DNA from: Caballeronia insecticola
GTDB lineage: Bacteria > Pseudomonadota > Gammaproteobacteria > Burkholderiales > Burkholderiaceae
Direction: 5' to 3'
Length of the DNA: 64,000 bases
Assembly (NCBI RefSeq): GCF_000402035.1
Contig: NC_021295.1
Coordinates: 186,001 to 250,000, forward strand
The notes under the pieces were generated by a model. It worked only from the letters and a program-made list of their open reading frames with translations, did no database searches and was not told where the DNA came from. Below are positions 10,601 through 17,626 of this stretch, in pieces (position 1 is the first letter of the stretch; the number at the start of each line of letters is the position of its first letter). The translations under genes and the position numbers were made by a program.

Positions 10601-12289
10601 CACCGGGTCTTCCTGATAGAGCTGCCGGCCCATGCCGGCCCACTGACAGCCGTTGCCCGAGTAGACGAACGCCACCTTCGCGCCCGACGCCACGGCTTCG
10701 CCTTGCGCGACGTAAGCCGGCAGCGCCTCGTCCGACGGGTTCGCGAGCATCAGCAATGCGGCGCGACCGGCTTCCAGATCCGGCGGTGCAATGATCACGC
10801 GCTGTTCGAGCCATTCGCGACGGCGTGCCGCACCGGCCGCGCATGTGTCCCAGTCGGTCTTCGAGTGCAGGCGCGCGTGATAGCGCGCCGCGAGCGCGGC
10901 CAGCGCGGCAGGCGAGCGCGCGGAGAGCACTAGCGGCGGCAACGCTGCATCCGCGCTTGCCGTGCCGGGTGCGACAGGCTTGGCCGTGCTCACCGCCTCG
11001 GCGAGCACGACGTGCGCATTGGTGCCGCCGAAGCCGAACGAATTCACGCCGATGGTCAGCGGCGAACCTTCGCGACGCGAGAGCGGCGTGAAGCGATCGA
11101 CGACGCGCAGCCGCCCGCCTTCGAAATCGATCGCGGGATTCGGCGTTTCGAAATGCAGCGAGCGCGGCACCGCGCCGTGCTTCAGGCAAAGGATCGCCTT
11201 GAACAGACCGGCCATGCCCGAGGCGGTTTCGAGGTGACCGACATTGGTCTTGACCGAGCCGATCAGCAACGGATCGTCGATCGGGCGGCCTTCCGCGACC
11301 GCCTCCATCAACGCGCGCGCCTCGATCGGATCGCCGACTGCGGTACCCGTGCCGTGCGCTTCCAGATAGGCGAGCGAACGCGGATCGACGCCTGCCCGGC
11401 GATAGACCGTACGCAGCAGTTCGGCCTGCATGGCCGTGGTCGGCACGCTGATACCGCCGTGCGAGTGGCCGTTGGAGTTGACACCCGAACCGGCAATGAC
11501 GGCGTGGATGGTATCGCCGTCCGCGAGCGCGCGTTCGAGCGGCTTGAGCAGCACAAACGCGCCGCCCTCGGAGCGCACATAGCCGTCGCCGCTTGCATCG
11601 AAGGCACGGCAGCGTCCGCGCGGCGACAACATCGAGGCCTTCGAGAAGCTTACGAAACCAAACGGATGGAGCAGCAGATTCACGCCGCCCGCGAGCGCCA
11701 TGTCGGTTTCGCCCGACTGCAAGGCCTGCACGGCCTGATGCAACGCGACGATCGACGACGAACAGGCCGTGTCCACCGACATGCTCGGGCCGCGCAGATC
11801 GAACAGATAGGAAACGCGATTGGACGCGATGCTGAGCGTATTGCCCGTGGCCGAGTACGGATCGATCCAGTTCAGATCGTCCATGCTGCGGTTGCCGTAG
11901 TCCATGCTCGCGGCGCCCACGTACACGCCGCAATCGCGGCCGCGCATCTCGCCCGGACGCACGCCGGCATCCTCGAACGCTTCCCACGCGAGTTCGAGCA
12001 GAAGGCGTTGCTGCGGATCCATCTGCGTCGCCTCGCGCGGCGAAACGCCGAAGAACGCGGCATCGAAGCCGGCGACGTCATCCAGCACGCCCGCGGAAAA
12101 GGTATAGCTCTTCCCCGCTTCCTTCTTCGACGGATGCTGGTAGAACGCCGTGCCGAATCGATCGGACGGCACGACCGTCACTGCGTCGCGCTCGTCGCAC
12201 AGCAGTTGCCAGAAGCCTTCGGGGCTTGTCACTCCGCCGGGAAAGCGACATGCCATCCCGATAATCGCGATTTTCCTTTCCATCATCAT
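4658..12289 (-). CDS. wcbR: Type I highly reducing polyketide/fatty-acid synthase, KS-AT-DH-(cMT)-ER-KR-ACP, WcbR-like
   Basis: This 2543-residue megasynthase contains one full reducing module. KS is at about 5-430 (DTACSSS with Cys176, EAHGTGT, KTNVGHLE). AT is at about 540-840 (GHSVGE, Ser631). DH is at about 905-1180 (His935 in HVVDGGVAFP). A methyltransferase-like segment at about 1350-1560 has a degenerate SAM motif, LEIGATLGE. ER is at about 1790-2090 (HGGAGGVGIAA near 1930). KR is at about 2115-2300 (VGGTGGLG near 2133, then YSSATTSLGNPGQGAYVAAN). ACP is at about 2400-2480 (LGMDSLM, Ser2440). There is no thioesterase, so the chain needs an external release step. ATG at 12289 overlaps the stop of the upstream gene as ATGA. 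Two more ATGs follow immediately, and the open frame to 12643 is read-through. The likely product is a saturated, possibly methyl-branched acyl-ACP made iteratively. Confidence 0.93.
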   Translation of the reverse strand: MMMERKIAIIGMACRFPGGVTSPEGFWQLLCDERDAVTVVPSDRFGTAFYQHPSKKEAGKSYTFSAGVLDDVAGFDAAFFGVSPREATQMDPQQRLLLELAWEAFEDAGVRPGEMRGRDCGVYVGAASMDYGNRSMDDLNWIDPYSATGNTLSIASNRVSYLFDLRGPSMSVDTACSSSIVALHQAVQALQSGETDMALAGGVNLLLHPFGFVSFSKASMLSPRGRCRAFDASGDGYVRSEGGAFVLLKPLERALADGDTIHAVIAGSGVNSNGHSHGGISVPTTAMQAELLRTVYRRAGVDPRSLAYLEAHGTGTAVGDPIEARALMEAVAEGRPIDDPLLIGSVKTNVGHLETASGMAGLFKAILCLKHGAVPRSLHFETPNPAIDFEGGRLRVVDRFTPLSRREGSPLTIGVNSFGFGGTNAHVVLAEAVSTAKPVAPGTASADAALPPLVLSARSPAALAALAARYHARLHSKTDWDTCAAGAARRREWLEQRVIIAPPDLEAGRAALLMLANPSDEALPAYVAQGEAVASGAKVAFVYSGNGCQWAGMGRQLYQEDPVFRAALDEVDALWRADGSDSLVDLLRAGASADWLAATENAQPLLFAIQVGITRALEARGIDCDATVGHSVGEIAAAWASGALTLAEAVRVIRIRSSAQGLTRGTGMMAAAGIGEPEARALIERLGLAESVELAGVNSPEAVTLAGSPEALVAIGASLDANGSFFQLLDLDYAFHSGHMDAIEPVVQEGLADLTPREGTKPFVSTVTGDTLAGVALDANYWWRNIREPVRFGAAIQSLADAGVRTFIEIAPHSILRHYVKQTLAALKIAGAVVPTLKRHHDSAQMLAHSTLLAVAHGARVDLDRFVPVPQKGCGTMLPTYPWQRERHWQKATIEGYDLVNRRIDHPLLGYRLHEHAFAWENQLDPQGVPMLADHVVDGGVAFPGAGYVEMAQAAARVFFGTSAVSLENLEIRLPVVFQPQHAKLFRFVIDARTASFTIETRERMSDGPWNLNVTGRLLESGSTLGAQGMADPAVLARLEASPAMRGEALYASASAIGLNYGPSFRWVRQVRVQGDDALGDFEAPQALGGSQALNGWLLHPALIDSGFHPLFAVLGQAGAEASDARAAFVPVQIGRVDFLRGDSVRRVLVRVQRRSPHSIVASFDFLDADNAIVARLSACRFRRVDLTGRRHAAPARFAYALEARPLPDHFTAAALPAPPALVERASGRLASLGDNGQRTRHLTETLPLLDVLAGLYALNALDAIGVFAQPALPASANASLLARLAQIVVEDGFARFEGKRLVRDDAACAAMPALDALWRDVLADSPAHVAELTLLAHVGAALPRVLRGEASGSAAPALLSPTGRSLAEQFFDASPTWSHARAMLAACAKEALAAWPKSRRLRVLEIGATLGEVLQPLDIGVPQPQCEHVLAGTHQQLAALDAEARDHVQTLQLGENEALFGHCRDTVPFDVIVVNRMIGEQADPLTVLHAIVEHLAPGGMLVLADARRSRFTDIVFGAAGQELGTQAYGALAPAALHSLCERAGLRDITRHTEQGLDLEGAPTFLVARKPMSTQQAQSASVDARPWLIVQADDDAFGSALAGELAHRGRNVEQTRMNEAAARLEATRPEAQIVFIAPRVSLDDASGADVMCAQQDGALALAALVRALDAAGISARTRLRVVTRGGAPFGRGAGAVTQPDQASLWGLGRVMANEYPTLALQLVDVACAEDEAIVQLARELLSADVEEEVLLTTQGRHVPRMLPAQSAERQARDASTADRVPAVLAFDMPGSLRNLEWFALPALELNADEVEIAPMATGLNFRDVMYAMGLLSDEAVETGFAGATIGMELSGRIVRVGAGVKGWAPGDAVLGFAPASFATRVVTRTGAIARKPEAMSFEAAATIPTTFFTAYYALCELARLRRGERVLVHGGAGGVGIAAIQIARHLGAEVFATAGADEKREFVRLLGADRVFDSRSLAFADDVRACTNGAGVDIVLNSLAGEAMVRGIDTLRPFGRFLELGKRDFYENSHIGLRPFRNNISYFGIDADQLMGVLPELTTRLFEEVMTLFVNGVLHPLPYRAFPAARAEEAFRYMQQARQIGKVLVTYASGTPAPTRGVAQPVVGLDPQAAYLIVGGTGGLGYASARWMIARGARHLTLASRGGALDAARRQELERWRDEHDVTVTVVSCDVTDAVALDRLIRAIEARGTPLKGVLHSAMHIDDGLLRNIDDARMLAVLEPKVAGAWNLHRATQRCALDFFLLYSSATTSLGNPGQGAYVAANTFLEALVEHRRASGLPAAFMAWGPIEDVGFLARNSATREALQARIGGASITSDEAMTALERVLANGAAGEAVVRLDWGAIARGMPAAQARRYMALQAGGASEPTSEDGALLEQLRAAPRDDAVALIETALRGHIARILHMSPERVALDRSVLELGMDSLMGMELGMAVEESFGVKLSIMAIAEGATVHTLAVRIVDMLDGESDDTSGGLQESNHEVAALAARHALDENQARALLERDRNTCNNDQDQQGDEPCQSTPAFAE

Positions 12290-13815
12290 GCCGGCATCTG
12301 CTGCAACTCGTTGCGCGAATCGGTGTCGACACAGTCCGCGTGCATCGCGCGCTGTACCGTGATACCAAGGGTTTCGACGCTCACATTCCGGCGCGTACCC
12401 AGGTCGCTGCCGAAATTGCGCCAGATAAAGTAGTCGCTGTGGGTCGGTTCCGTTTCGAGCGCATCGAACACGGATGACATCGCGGGAACGTGATCGCCGT
12501 AGAAGCACAGCACGGTCGGTCGGGTGCGCTTGCGCAGATAGCCGGTCAGTTTGCCGATCATCGCGTCTGCGTTCTCGACGTGCCGCAGATAGGCCGTCAA
12601 ATCGCGCCAGCGCGCGTCCTCTCCGAGCGTGTGCCGCGAACACGATTCACCGCGCGACACCGTCTCCAGATGCAAGGGACCGTGATTTTCCATCGTGATG
12701 GCGAACGCGAACAAAGGTTTGTCGTCGCTCGCTTCCAACAGGCCGATGAGCTTGTCCGCCACCGCAAGATCGCCGACATAGGGGCCGACGCGAGCCTCGC
12801 TGTCAAACGCTTCGATGTCGATAAAGCGCTCGAAGTGCATATGCCCGAATGCCCGCCGACGACCGAAGAAGCTCGTGTGGTAAGGGTGAACGGCGCACGT
12901 GCGATATCCGCCGCGGCTGAAATAGCCCGCCAGCGACGCGCACGCGCGGCGCACGAACATATACGGATAAAAGCGCGCGTAGCCGAGTTGCGCCGGATTC
13001 AGGCCCGTGAGCATCGCAAACTCACTGCGCATCGTATTGGCGCCCCAGGCGGGCACCGCCAGTTCGCCCTGCTCGAAGGACTCGCGCGTGGCCCGATCGA
13101 AATGCGCATAGGGCGCGCCGGACACGCATTGGCCGAGCCGGCGGGCGTCGAAGAACGACTCGCTCTGAATGACGATGACGTCCGGATGGACGTCCGGGCC
13201 ATCGGCCGCGAACGGGCTGTTATCGGTGGCGCGCGCGAATGCGTGCCGTTGCGCGCGGCTCAAGCCGTTGATCGCGTAGGCGACGAACGCGGCAAAGAAC
13301 CCGAAGCGACGCTGATCGGAAAACGGCTCCAGCGTAAGGGGCAGGCGGCGCGCGAGCGCGATGCAGGCCGGCAAAGCCAGCCATGCAACGACGGCGGCGA
13401 CGTAGCGCGACGCCTGTGTCACAGGACTTTCGGCGAAGAACGCTCCCGCCACGCCCGCGATCGACACCAGCACCACGGTGAGCTTGCCGATGCCGAGAAA
13501 CGGCAGATACAGGCGCGGATGCGAGAAGACCTGGCTGAAGAGACTCAGGTCGCTGAAGACCAGCGGTTCGCGCAGCGAGGCATGTTTGGCGTTGCCCACT
13601 ACCGCGAGCAGGCCGATCGCCCCAAGCGTGACGCCTGTCGAGAACAACGGCCGTCCTGTCAGCGCGAGGCAAGCAGCACTCACGACAACCAGCGCCGCCA
13701 CGTGCAGCATAAGCGCACGCGGCGGTCGACGGAGCGAGGATCGGGTGACGGCGATCGCCTCGACGGCGAACGAGCAGGCGGCGAGGACGGCCGCGAGTGT
13801 TGAGCCGAGGACCAC
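12286..13815 (-). CDS. LtaS/MdoB-like membrane sulfatase-superfamily phosphotransferase, WcbQ-like
   Basis: The protein has 509 residues. About five N-terminal membrane segments (roughly 1-25, 35-55, 57-75, 105-128 and 138-160) are followed by a large extracytoplasmic alkaline-phosphatase-fold domain. That domain keeps the metal and nucleophile signatures of lipoteichoic-acid synthase-like enzymes: VIVIQSESFFDAR, GANTMRSEFAMLTG with the nucleophilic Thr, ITMENHGPLH and FYGDHVP. Such enzymes transfer phosphoglycerol or phosphoethanolamine from phospholipids, or act as sulfatases. In a capsule operon a modification or anchor-transfer role is plausible. The gene starts with GTG one base after the SDR stop and overlaps the PKS start by four bases, so it is firmly inside the operon. 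The wcbQ slot is from remembered gene order. The substrate is unknown. Confidence 0.82.
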   Translation of the reverse strand: MVLGSTLAAVLAACSFAVEAIAVTRSSLRRPPRALMLHVAALVVVSAACLALTGRPLFSTGVTLGAIGLLAVVGNAKHASLREPLVFSDLSLFSQVFSHPRLYLPFLGIGKLTVVLVSIAGVAGAFFAESPVTQASRYVAAVVAWLALPACIALARRLPLTLEPFSDQRRFGFFAAFVAYAINGLSRAQRHAFARATDNSPFAADGPDVHPDVIVIQSESFFDARRLGQCVSGAPYAHFDRATRESFEQGELAVPAWGANTMRSEFAMLTGLNPAQLGYARFYPYMFVRRACASLAGYFSRGGYRTCAVHPYHTSFFGRRRAFGHMHFERFIDIEAFDSEARVGPYVGDLAVADKLIGLLEASDDKPLFAFAITMENHGPLHLETVSRGESCSRHTLGEDARWRDLTAYLRHVENADAMIGKLTGYLRKRTRPTVLCFYGDHVPAMSSVFDALETEPTHSDYFIWRNFGSDLGTRRNVSVETLGITVQRAMHADCVDTDSRNELQQMPA

Positions 13816-13816
13816 G

Positions 13817-14602
13817 TCACATATTCCGGCGAGGGATCTGAAACAGGCGCCCGAGGATCGCGTCGGCGAGCGTTGCTGGCAACAGGCGCAGCAACTTGAG
13901 GCCTAGCGTCAGGCTGAAGGGAAAAGCGATTTCCACGTGGCGGCGCGTCAGGCGCTTCTTGATGAACGAGGCGGCTTTTTCAGCGCTCCACATGAACGGC
14001 TTGTTACCGGGAAACACGTCGCTCATCGAGGTTCGCACGAATCCGGGCATCACGACTGAAATGCCGATACGGTCGCGCGCGAGAACTGGCCGAACGGAAT
14101 CGCAATACGCCACGAGCGCGGCCTTGCTTACGCAATACGCCGGCGAAATGGCCATTCCCCGCAATCCGGCAAGCGAACTGACGATCGCGATCTGGCCGCG
14201 CCGGCGATCGCGCATGCGTTCGATGGCGGGCAGCACGGCATGCAAGGCGCCGTAAAGATTGATATCGACTACTTCCGCAGTACGGCCGATGCCTTCCCAG
14301 TCGTCCGATGAGCGGAGCGTGCTGGCCACGCCGGCATTGGCGATCAGCAAGTCGATCGGGTGTTGCGCGTCGAAGTCGAAGATCCACGCCTGAAGTGCTG
14401 CTGCGTCACGAACGTCCAGACAGCCCGAGACGACCTCGGCGCCGCGCGCGCGACACTCCGCTGCAACGGTCTGCAGACGTTCGGCGTTTCTGCCAATCAA
14501 TCCCAGCGTGATACCGGGGGCGCTATAGCTCAAGGCCAGCGCGCGCCCGAGTCCGGCGCTCCCGCCAGTGATTACCACCGCGCGGGATTCATCGGCGCTC
14601 AC
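13817..14602 (-). CDS. Short-chain dehydrogenase/reductase, 3-ketosphinganine-reductase-like (WcbP-like)
   Basis: This is a classical SDR of 261 residues. It has the NADP-binding TGGSAGLGRALA at the start, NAGVAS near residue 90, a catalytic Ser in SSLAG and the YCVSKAAL catalytic Tyr-Lys pair. A basic and hydrophobic C-terminal tail (FSLTLGLKLLRLLPATLADAI) suggests membrane association. The GGSAGLG form and hydrophobic tail resemble 3-ketodihydrosphingosine reductases, which reduce the direct product of an alpha-oxoamine synthase. Such a synthase is encoded at the other end of this operon. The start is GTG at 14602, behind GAGGGG. The gene is first in the operon and the next start follows one base after its stop. 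The substrate assignment is an inference from context. Confidence 0.82.
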   Translation of the reverse strand: MSADESRAVVITGGSAGLGRALALSYSAPGITLGLIGRNAERLQTVAAECRARGAEVVSGCLDVRDAAALQAWIFDFDAQHPIDLLIANAGVASTLRSSDDWEGIGRTAEVVDINLYGALHAVLPAIERMRDRRRGQIAIVSSLAGLRGMAISPAYCVSKAALVAYCDSVRPVLARDRIGISVVMPGFVRTSMSDVFPGNKPFMWSAEKAASFIKKRLTRRHVEIAFPFSLTLGLKLLRLLPATLADAILGRLFQIPRRNM

Positions 14603-15402
14603 TCGCCCCTCGGTTTCAAGGAGTATTGCTTTTTTGACATGGCTCTAATTCTGAGTTATCACTTCTTTTTTTTGCGGAGGCTAGTCGCGTAATCACACAC
14701 GGACCGCTAGCGAAAAAATGCGCGGCCAAAGCATTCGCTGCTACATGGATTTGCGTAAGCAAAGCTACTGAATCGCAAAGTCCGCGCTTGCGGCGGAGAC
14801 CTTTTCGCGCTTTCCCATCGGCTAGGGAGACACTCGATGCCGCAAAGCGGCGAATGCCTGAAAGCGGAGGAAGTGAAAAATTTGCAAGCTTTTATCAATT
14901 CGAGAAATAATAACGCAGACAAAAGGCGTGCGCTATTACAATTTGCAATCTTTACTTAAAAGTTGTTCCTCCACCACAAGTCTGAGTCCTTAAATGGGTA
15001 GAAATTACCGATTCAAAAGTTTTTGTTCATATGAATAGATAAAATGATTAGACTTCGGAATGCCGACTGACAGGGTTTGTCGACGGTGTGGCTCGTAAGC
15101 GCCGCCCATCTCTCGGAACTCCGCTTGCTAAGCGTTTGGCATCGCCGCTGGCGTGCAATCAAAAAGACTCGAGCGCGGAACTTGACAAGCGGATGCAAGC
15201 GCCTTGGCGTGAGTGCCCGACTTCCCGCCTCAAATTGTCTCGAGCCCGCCCCTCTTGATTCAGCCAGCGAATGGACTTGCCCAGGATATGCGCAAACGTT
15301 TGCATAATTTCCCCGGTCCAGAACTTTTTTCTCCCGTTACAATCTCCGCCGCCCTCTTACATCCGCTCGACGTTACGTAAACGGTCCGCAAGGCTTCTCT
15401 GC
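14603..15402. promoter_or_regulatory. 800-base divergent intergenic region of the capsule operon, low GC in its middle
   Basis: I see no convincing gene here. The part from about 14640 to 15060 is much richer in A+T than the surroundings and should contain the promoters for the capsule operon (minus) and the asparagine-synthase-like gene (plus). A possible 13-codon leader frame (MSKKQYSLKPRGE) starts at 14640 on the minus strand, and its stop overlaps the GTG start of the SDR gene as GTGA. Confidence 0.4.
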
Positions 15403-16482
15403 ATGAAATACCTTTATCGCTCCCGCTTAGACACGAACCGTTTCTTTAATCGATGTGTTTTCCGGGATAGAAACGATCTCTTCTCTGATAGCTTTCATTC
15501 GCTAGCGACGGCACAGGAGACTTTGACGTTCGATGAGTCGTTCCTTGACAAGAGCTTCAAGAGTACGATCGAAACGCCGTTTAAGGAAATCTGGAGAGCG
15601 GCACCGGAAGAATATTGCGCCGACGTCCTGCCGACTCGGATTCCCACCTACTTCGGTTCATATGAGAGTTATCTGGATGAACTGGAAAGGACGCTCGAAC
15701 GAGTGCTCCTGCGAATGGACCCTGCAAAGAAGTATCTGATGGCGCATTCATCGGGATCGGATAGCCGCATCATTTCCGGGACCATGGCGCGCCTGAAGCG
15801 CCAGGGGAAAATGTCGTTTGATAACGTGCTGTTCCATTGCTGGTGTACTTTCGAGGCAGACTCCTTCCGCCAGATCATGGCCACGAATGGCTGGACGAAT
15901 TTATCGTTCGTGGACGACAGCCAGCCGGACGTCTACAACATCGGCCGACTTGATATCCCATGCGAAGGGTGGAACCCCTACACCTATCAGATGGATTTTT
16001 GGGGTGATCTCGATCCCCGCGAGTATGTGCTCGTGTCGGGTGCTCAGGAAACTTACTCCGTCCCATACGAAAGATGGGTTTACGCCAGCAGCTTTTTCAA
16101 TACCAGAGGGGAAAGCATTCACAGGATGGCGAATGTTTTCCAGGATGTGTTCTTCCCTTTTCTGACGCACGACATGCTGAACATCACAATGTCCATGCCG
16201 AGGGAGTGGAAGAACATCAAGGATTCGAGGATAGGTCGAGACAAGGTCCGAACCGATCTCGTAGAACGGTTGGGCTTAATTCACATTCCCGTGCAAGCAG
16301 CCTCGTGCCGATTCAATGTGTCGCCGGAACGGCGGCAGACGATGCTCGACGCGTACGAGCGAGGCAAGTTTAAGAAGAACTATGGAATTCAACTCGACGA
16401 GGATGACCTGTTCAAGGTGTGGGGCGGTTGGAACTCATGCCTCTGGAGCTTCGCGGTCACAGTCTACGAACCGCTGATGTAA
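15403..16482 (+). CDS. Asparagine-synthase-like (PP-loop) protein without glutaminase domain
   Basis: The protein has 359 residues from ATG 15403 (MKYLYRSRLD). It carries a PP-loop-like motif, AHSSGSDSRIISG, near residue 115, of the kind used by asparagine-synthase ATP-pyrophosphatase domains to adenylate a carboxylate. The remainder (EADSFRQIMATNGW and later aromatic-rich segments) fits a stand-alone synthetase-like domain. There is no N-terminal class II glutaminase Cys, so ammonia or another amine would be the nucleophile, or the protein has a different role. Such proteins are often found in polysaccharide loci, where amide decoration of sugar acids has been proposed. It is divergent from the capsule operon across an 800-base gap. 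The lower-GC codon choice at its start suggests transfer with the locus. Confidence 0.6.
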   Translation: MKYLYRSRLDTNRFFNRCVFRDRNDLFSDSFHSLATAQETLTFDESFLDKSFKSTIETPFKEIWRAAPEEYCADVLPTRIPTYFGSYESYLDELERTLERVLLRMDPAKKYLMAHSSGSDSRIISGTMARLKRQGKMSFDNVLFHCWCTFEADSFRQIMATNGWTNLSFVDDSQPDVYNIGRLDIPCEGWNPYTYQMDFWGDLDPREYVLVSGAQETYSVPYERWVYASSFFNTRGESIHRMANVFQDVFFPFLTHDMLNITMSMPREWKNIKDSRIGRDKVRTDLVERLGLIHIPVQAASCRFNVSPERRQTMLDAYERGKFKKNYGIQLDEDDLFKVWGGWNSCLWSFAVTVYEPLM

Positions 16483-16506
16483 GCCCCGGCTCAAGCAGTC
16501 GCGCCG

Positions 16507-16854
16507 CTAGATCGATAGCGGTCCTAGGTATCCATGCATAAGGAGGGCAATCAGCACCGCGGACGAGGCCGGCAGAACTACATCCAGCACCTTGTAGGCG
16601 TCCCATTGCCACGGCAGCCAGCCGATGGCCCATGTATAGGCATGCGACTCGAACGCGAGCGATTCCTCGACATCCAGGGTTTCGAGTTCGCATTCGAGTT
16701 TCTTGCGCGACCAGTACCAGACGATCACGGCGAGCGCGCCAATACGAAAATTGAAAAGCAGCCCGATCGGCGCCTGGATCAGCAAACCTTCAAGACAGTG
16801 AGACAGCGACATGCGCCACCGTGCCGCTGCGAACCAATCGAGTAGACCAGTCAT
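16507..16854 (-). CDS. Small hypothetical membrane protein
   Basis: I do not recognise the family. The 115-residue protein starts at ATG 16854 (MTGLLDWFAA), which has AGGATA about seven bases upstream. The longer open frame to 16926 has no better signal. One or two hydrophobic segments (about 23-48 and 92-110) flank a central acidic stretch, KKLECELETLDVEES, so it is probably a small inner-membrane protein. It converges on the asparagine-synthase-like gene, 24 bases away, and lies at the border where mobile-element remnants begin. Confidence 0.5.
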   Translation of the reverse strand: MTGLLDWFAAARWRMSLSHCLEGLLIQAPIGLLFNFRIGALAVIVWYWSRKKLECELETLDVEESLAFESHAYTWAIGWLPWQWDAYKVLDVVLPASSAVLIALLMHGYLGPLSI

Positions 16855-17007
16855 GGGGAATATCCTCGTTACGCCTTGCCGATGTTTCCAATTCATAGGC
16901 GACATCTTAGCGGTGATGTCATGCATCGTACCGAGGCTTTCCCAACGTTGTCGAAAATTCGCTTATAGTGTTCCGCCTATTTCCTTAAAAGCGGCGACAG
17001 CCGCCAA

Positions 17008-17265
17008 CCTCGCCTACCAGGCTGCGGCAACTCATTGCACGGGACTCAAGGGCCGAAGCATCTCACCGCACCTGGTTCGGCACGCGACTGCCAAGCGCAC
17101 CTGCTTCAGGCTGGCGTTGACCTCACGGTCATCGCGCTGTGGCTGGGTCACGAGAACCCAGCGACCACGCACATGTACATAGAGGCAGACCTGGAAATGA
17201 ACGAAAGGGCCCTCAGTACGCTTCAATTGCCCCACAGCAAGCAACACCGCTACGCAGTTACCTGA
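17008..17265 (+). pseudogene. C-terminal remnant of a tyrosine recombinase/integrase, frameshifted
   Basis: Two reading frames together give the end of an XerD-like integrase. One frame reads LKGRSISPHLVRHATAK with the HxxR motif. After a frameshift near 17090-17100 another frame reads HLLQAGVDLTVIALWLGHE, then the nucleophile region NPATTHMYIEADLEMNERA. The HxxR Arg, the LGH histidine and the nucleophilic Tyr are all visible but in different frames, and the N-terminal two thirds is absent. The remnant cannot encode an active enzyme and marks an old integration boundary. It is followed by a stop at 17263-17265. Confidence 0.72.
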
Positions 17266-17354
17266 GGGCTTGTGATTATGCTCGGCCACGTGAACTGACC
17301 GATCAATGAGTCCTGCAATGCTCAGGAACTCGAAAGCGCTCGCGGCGCGGTCCC

Positions 17355-17504
17355 ATACTTCGATTCACATCGGCACGAGCCATCCTCGCGGTACTCTCGG
17401 CGCTGTTCGTGCTGGGCACGGTCGATCCGGCGCAGGCGATCGGCCTCATCGACGCGTACGACGCCGCGCTCGGATACGACCCCGTCTATGCTGGCGGGAT
17501 AAAG
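17355..17504 (+). pseudogene. N-terminal fragment of a TolC-family outer-membrane efflux protein, cut by IS66
   Basis: The plus frame reads a signal-peptide-like stretch (RAILAVLSALFVLGTVDPAQA) followed by IGLIDAYDAALGYDPVYAGGIK. The latter matches the start of the first helix of TolC-type proteins (LxxAYxxALxxDPxYxxA). The homology stops exactly where GTAAGCG, the left end of the IS66 element, begins at 17505. No in-frame ATG was found close upstream, so the beginning may also be damaged. The rest of the TolC gene is not found on the far side of the insertion element. Confidence 0.6.
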
Positions 17505-17524
17505 GTAAGCGGTAGTTTTAGCAT
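17505..17524 (+). repeat. Left terminal inverted repeat of IS66-family element
   Basis: The sequence GTAAGCGGTAGTTTTAGCAT sits exactly at the point where the TolC-like reading frame ends. IS66-family elements typically begin with GTAAGC. The partner repeat on the right is not found. Confidence 0.65.
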
Positions 17525-17626
17525 ACCGAACATGGAATCAATAGCAAGCGAAGGGCAAGCATGGCCGCGTCTAGCGGTCCTGACGGGCGTGCGCGCCAAC
17601 GCGATGATCAAAGCGTGCTCGCTGCC

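Noticed and set aside
12290-12643. N-terminal extension of the PKS frame
   Set aside because: This part lies inside the LtaS-like gene, and its translation is low-complexity Arg-rich. The KS domain begins right after ATG 12289, which overlaps the preceding stop as ATGA.
12490-13803. 437-residue plus-strand frame opposite the LtaS-like gene
   Set aside because: It is an antisense shadow. The minus-strand frame has membrane segments and active-site motifs.
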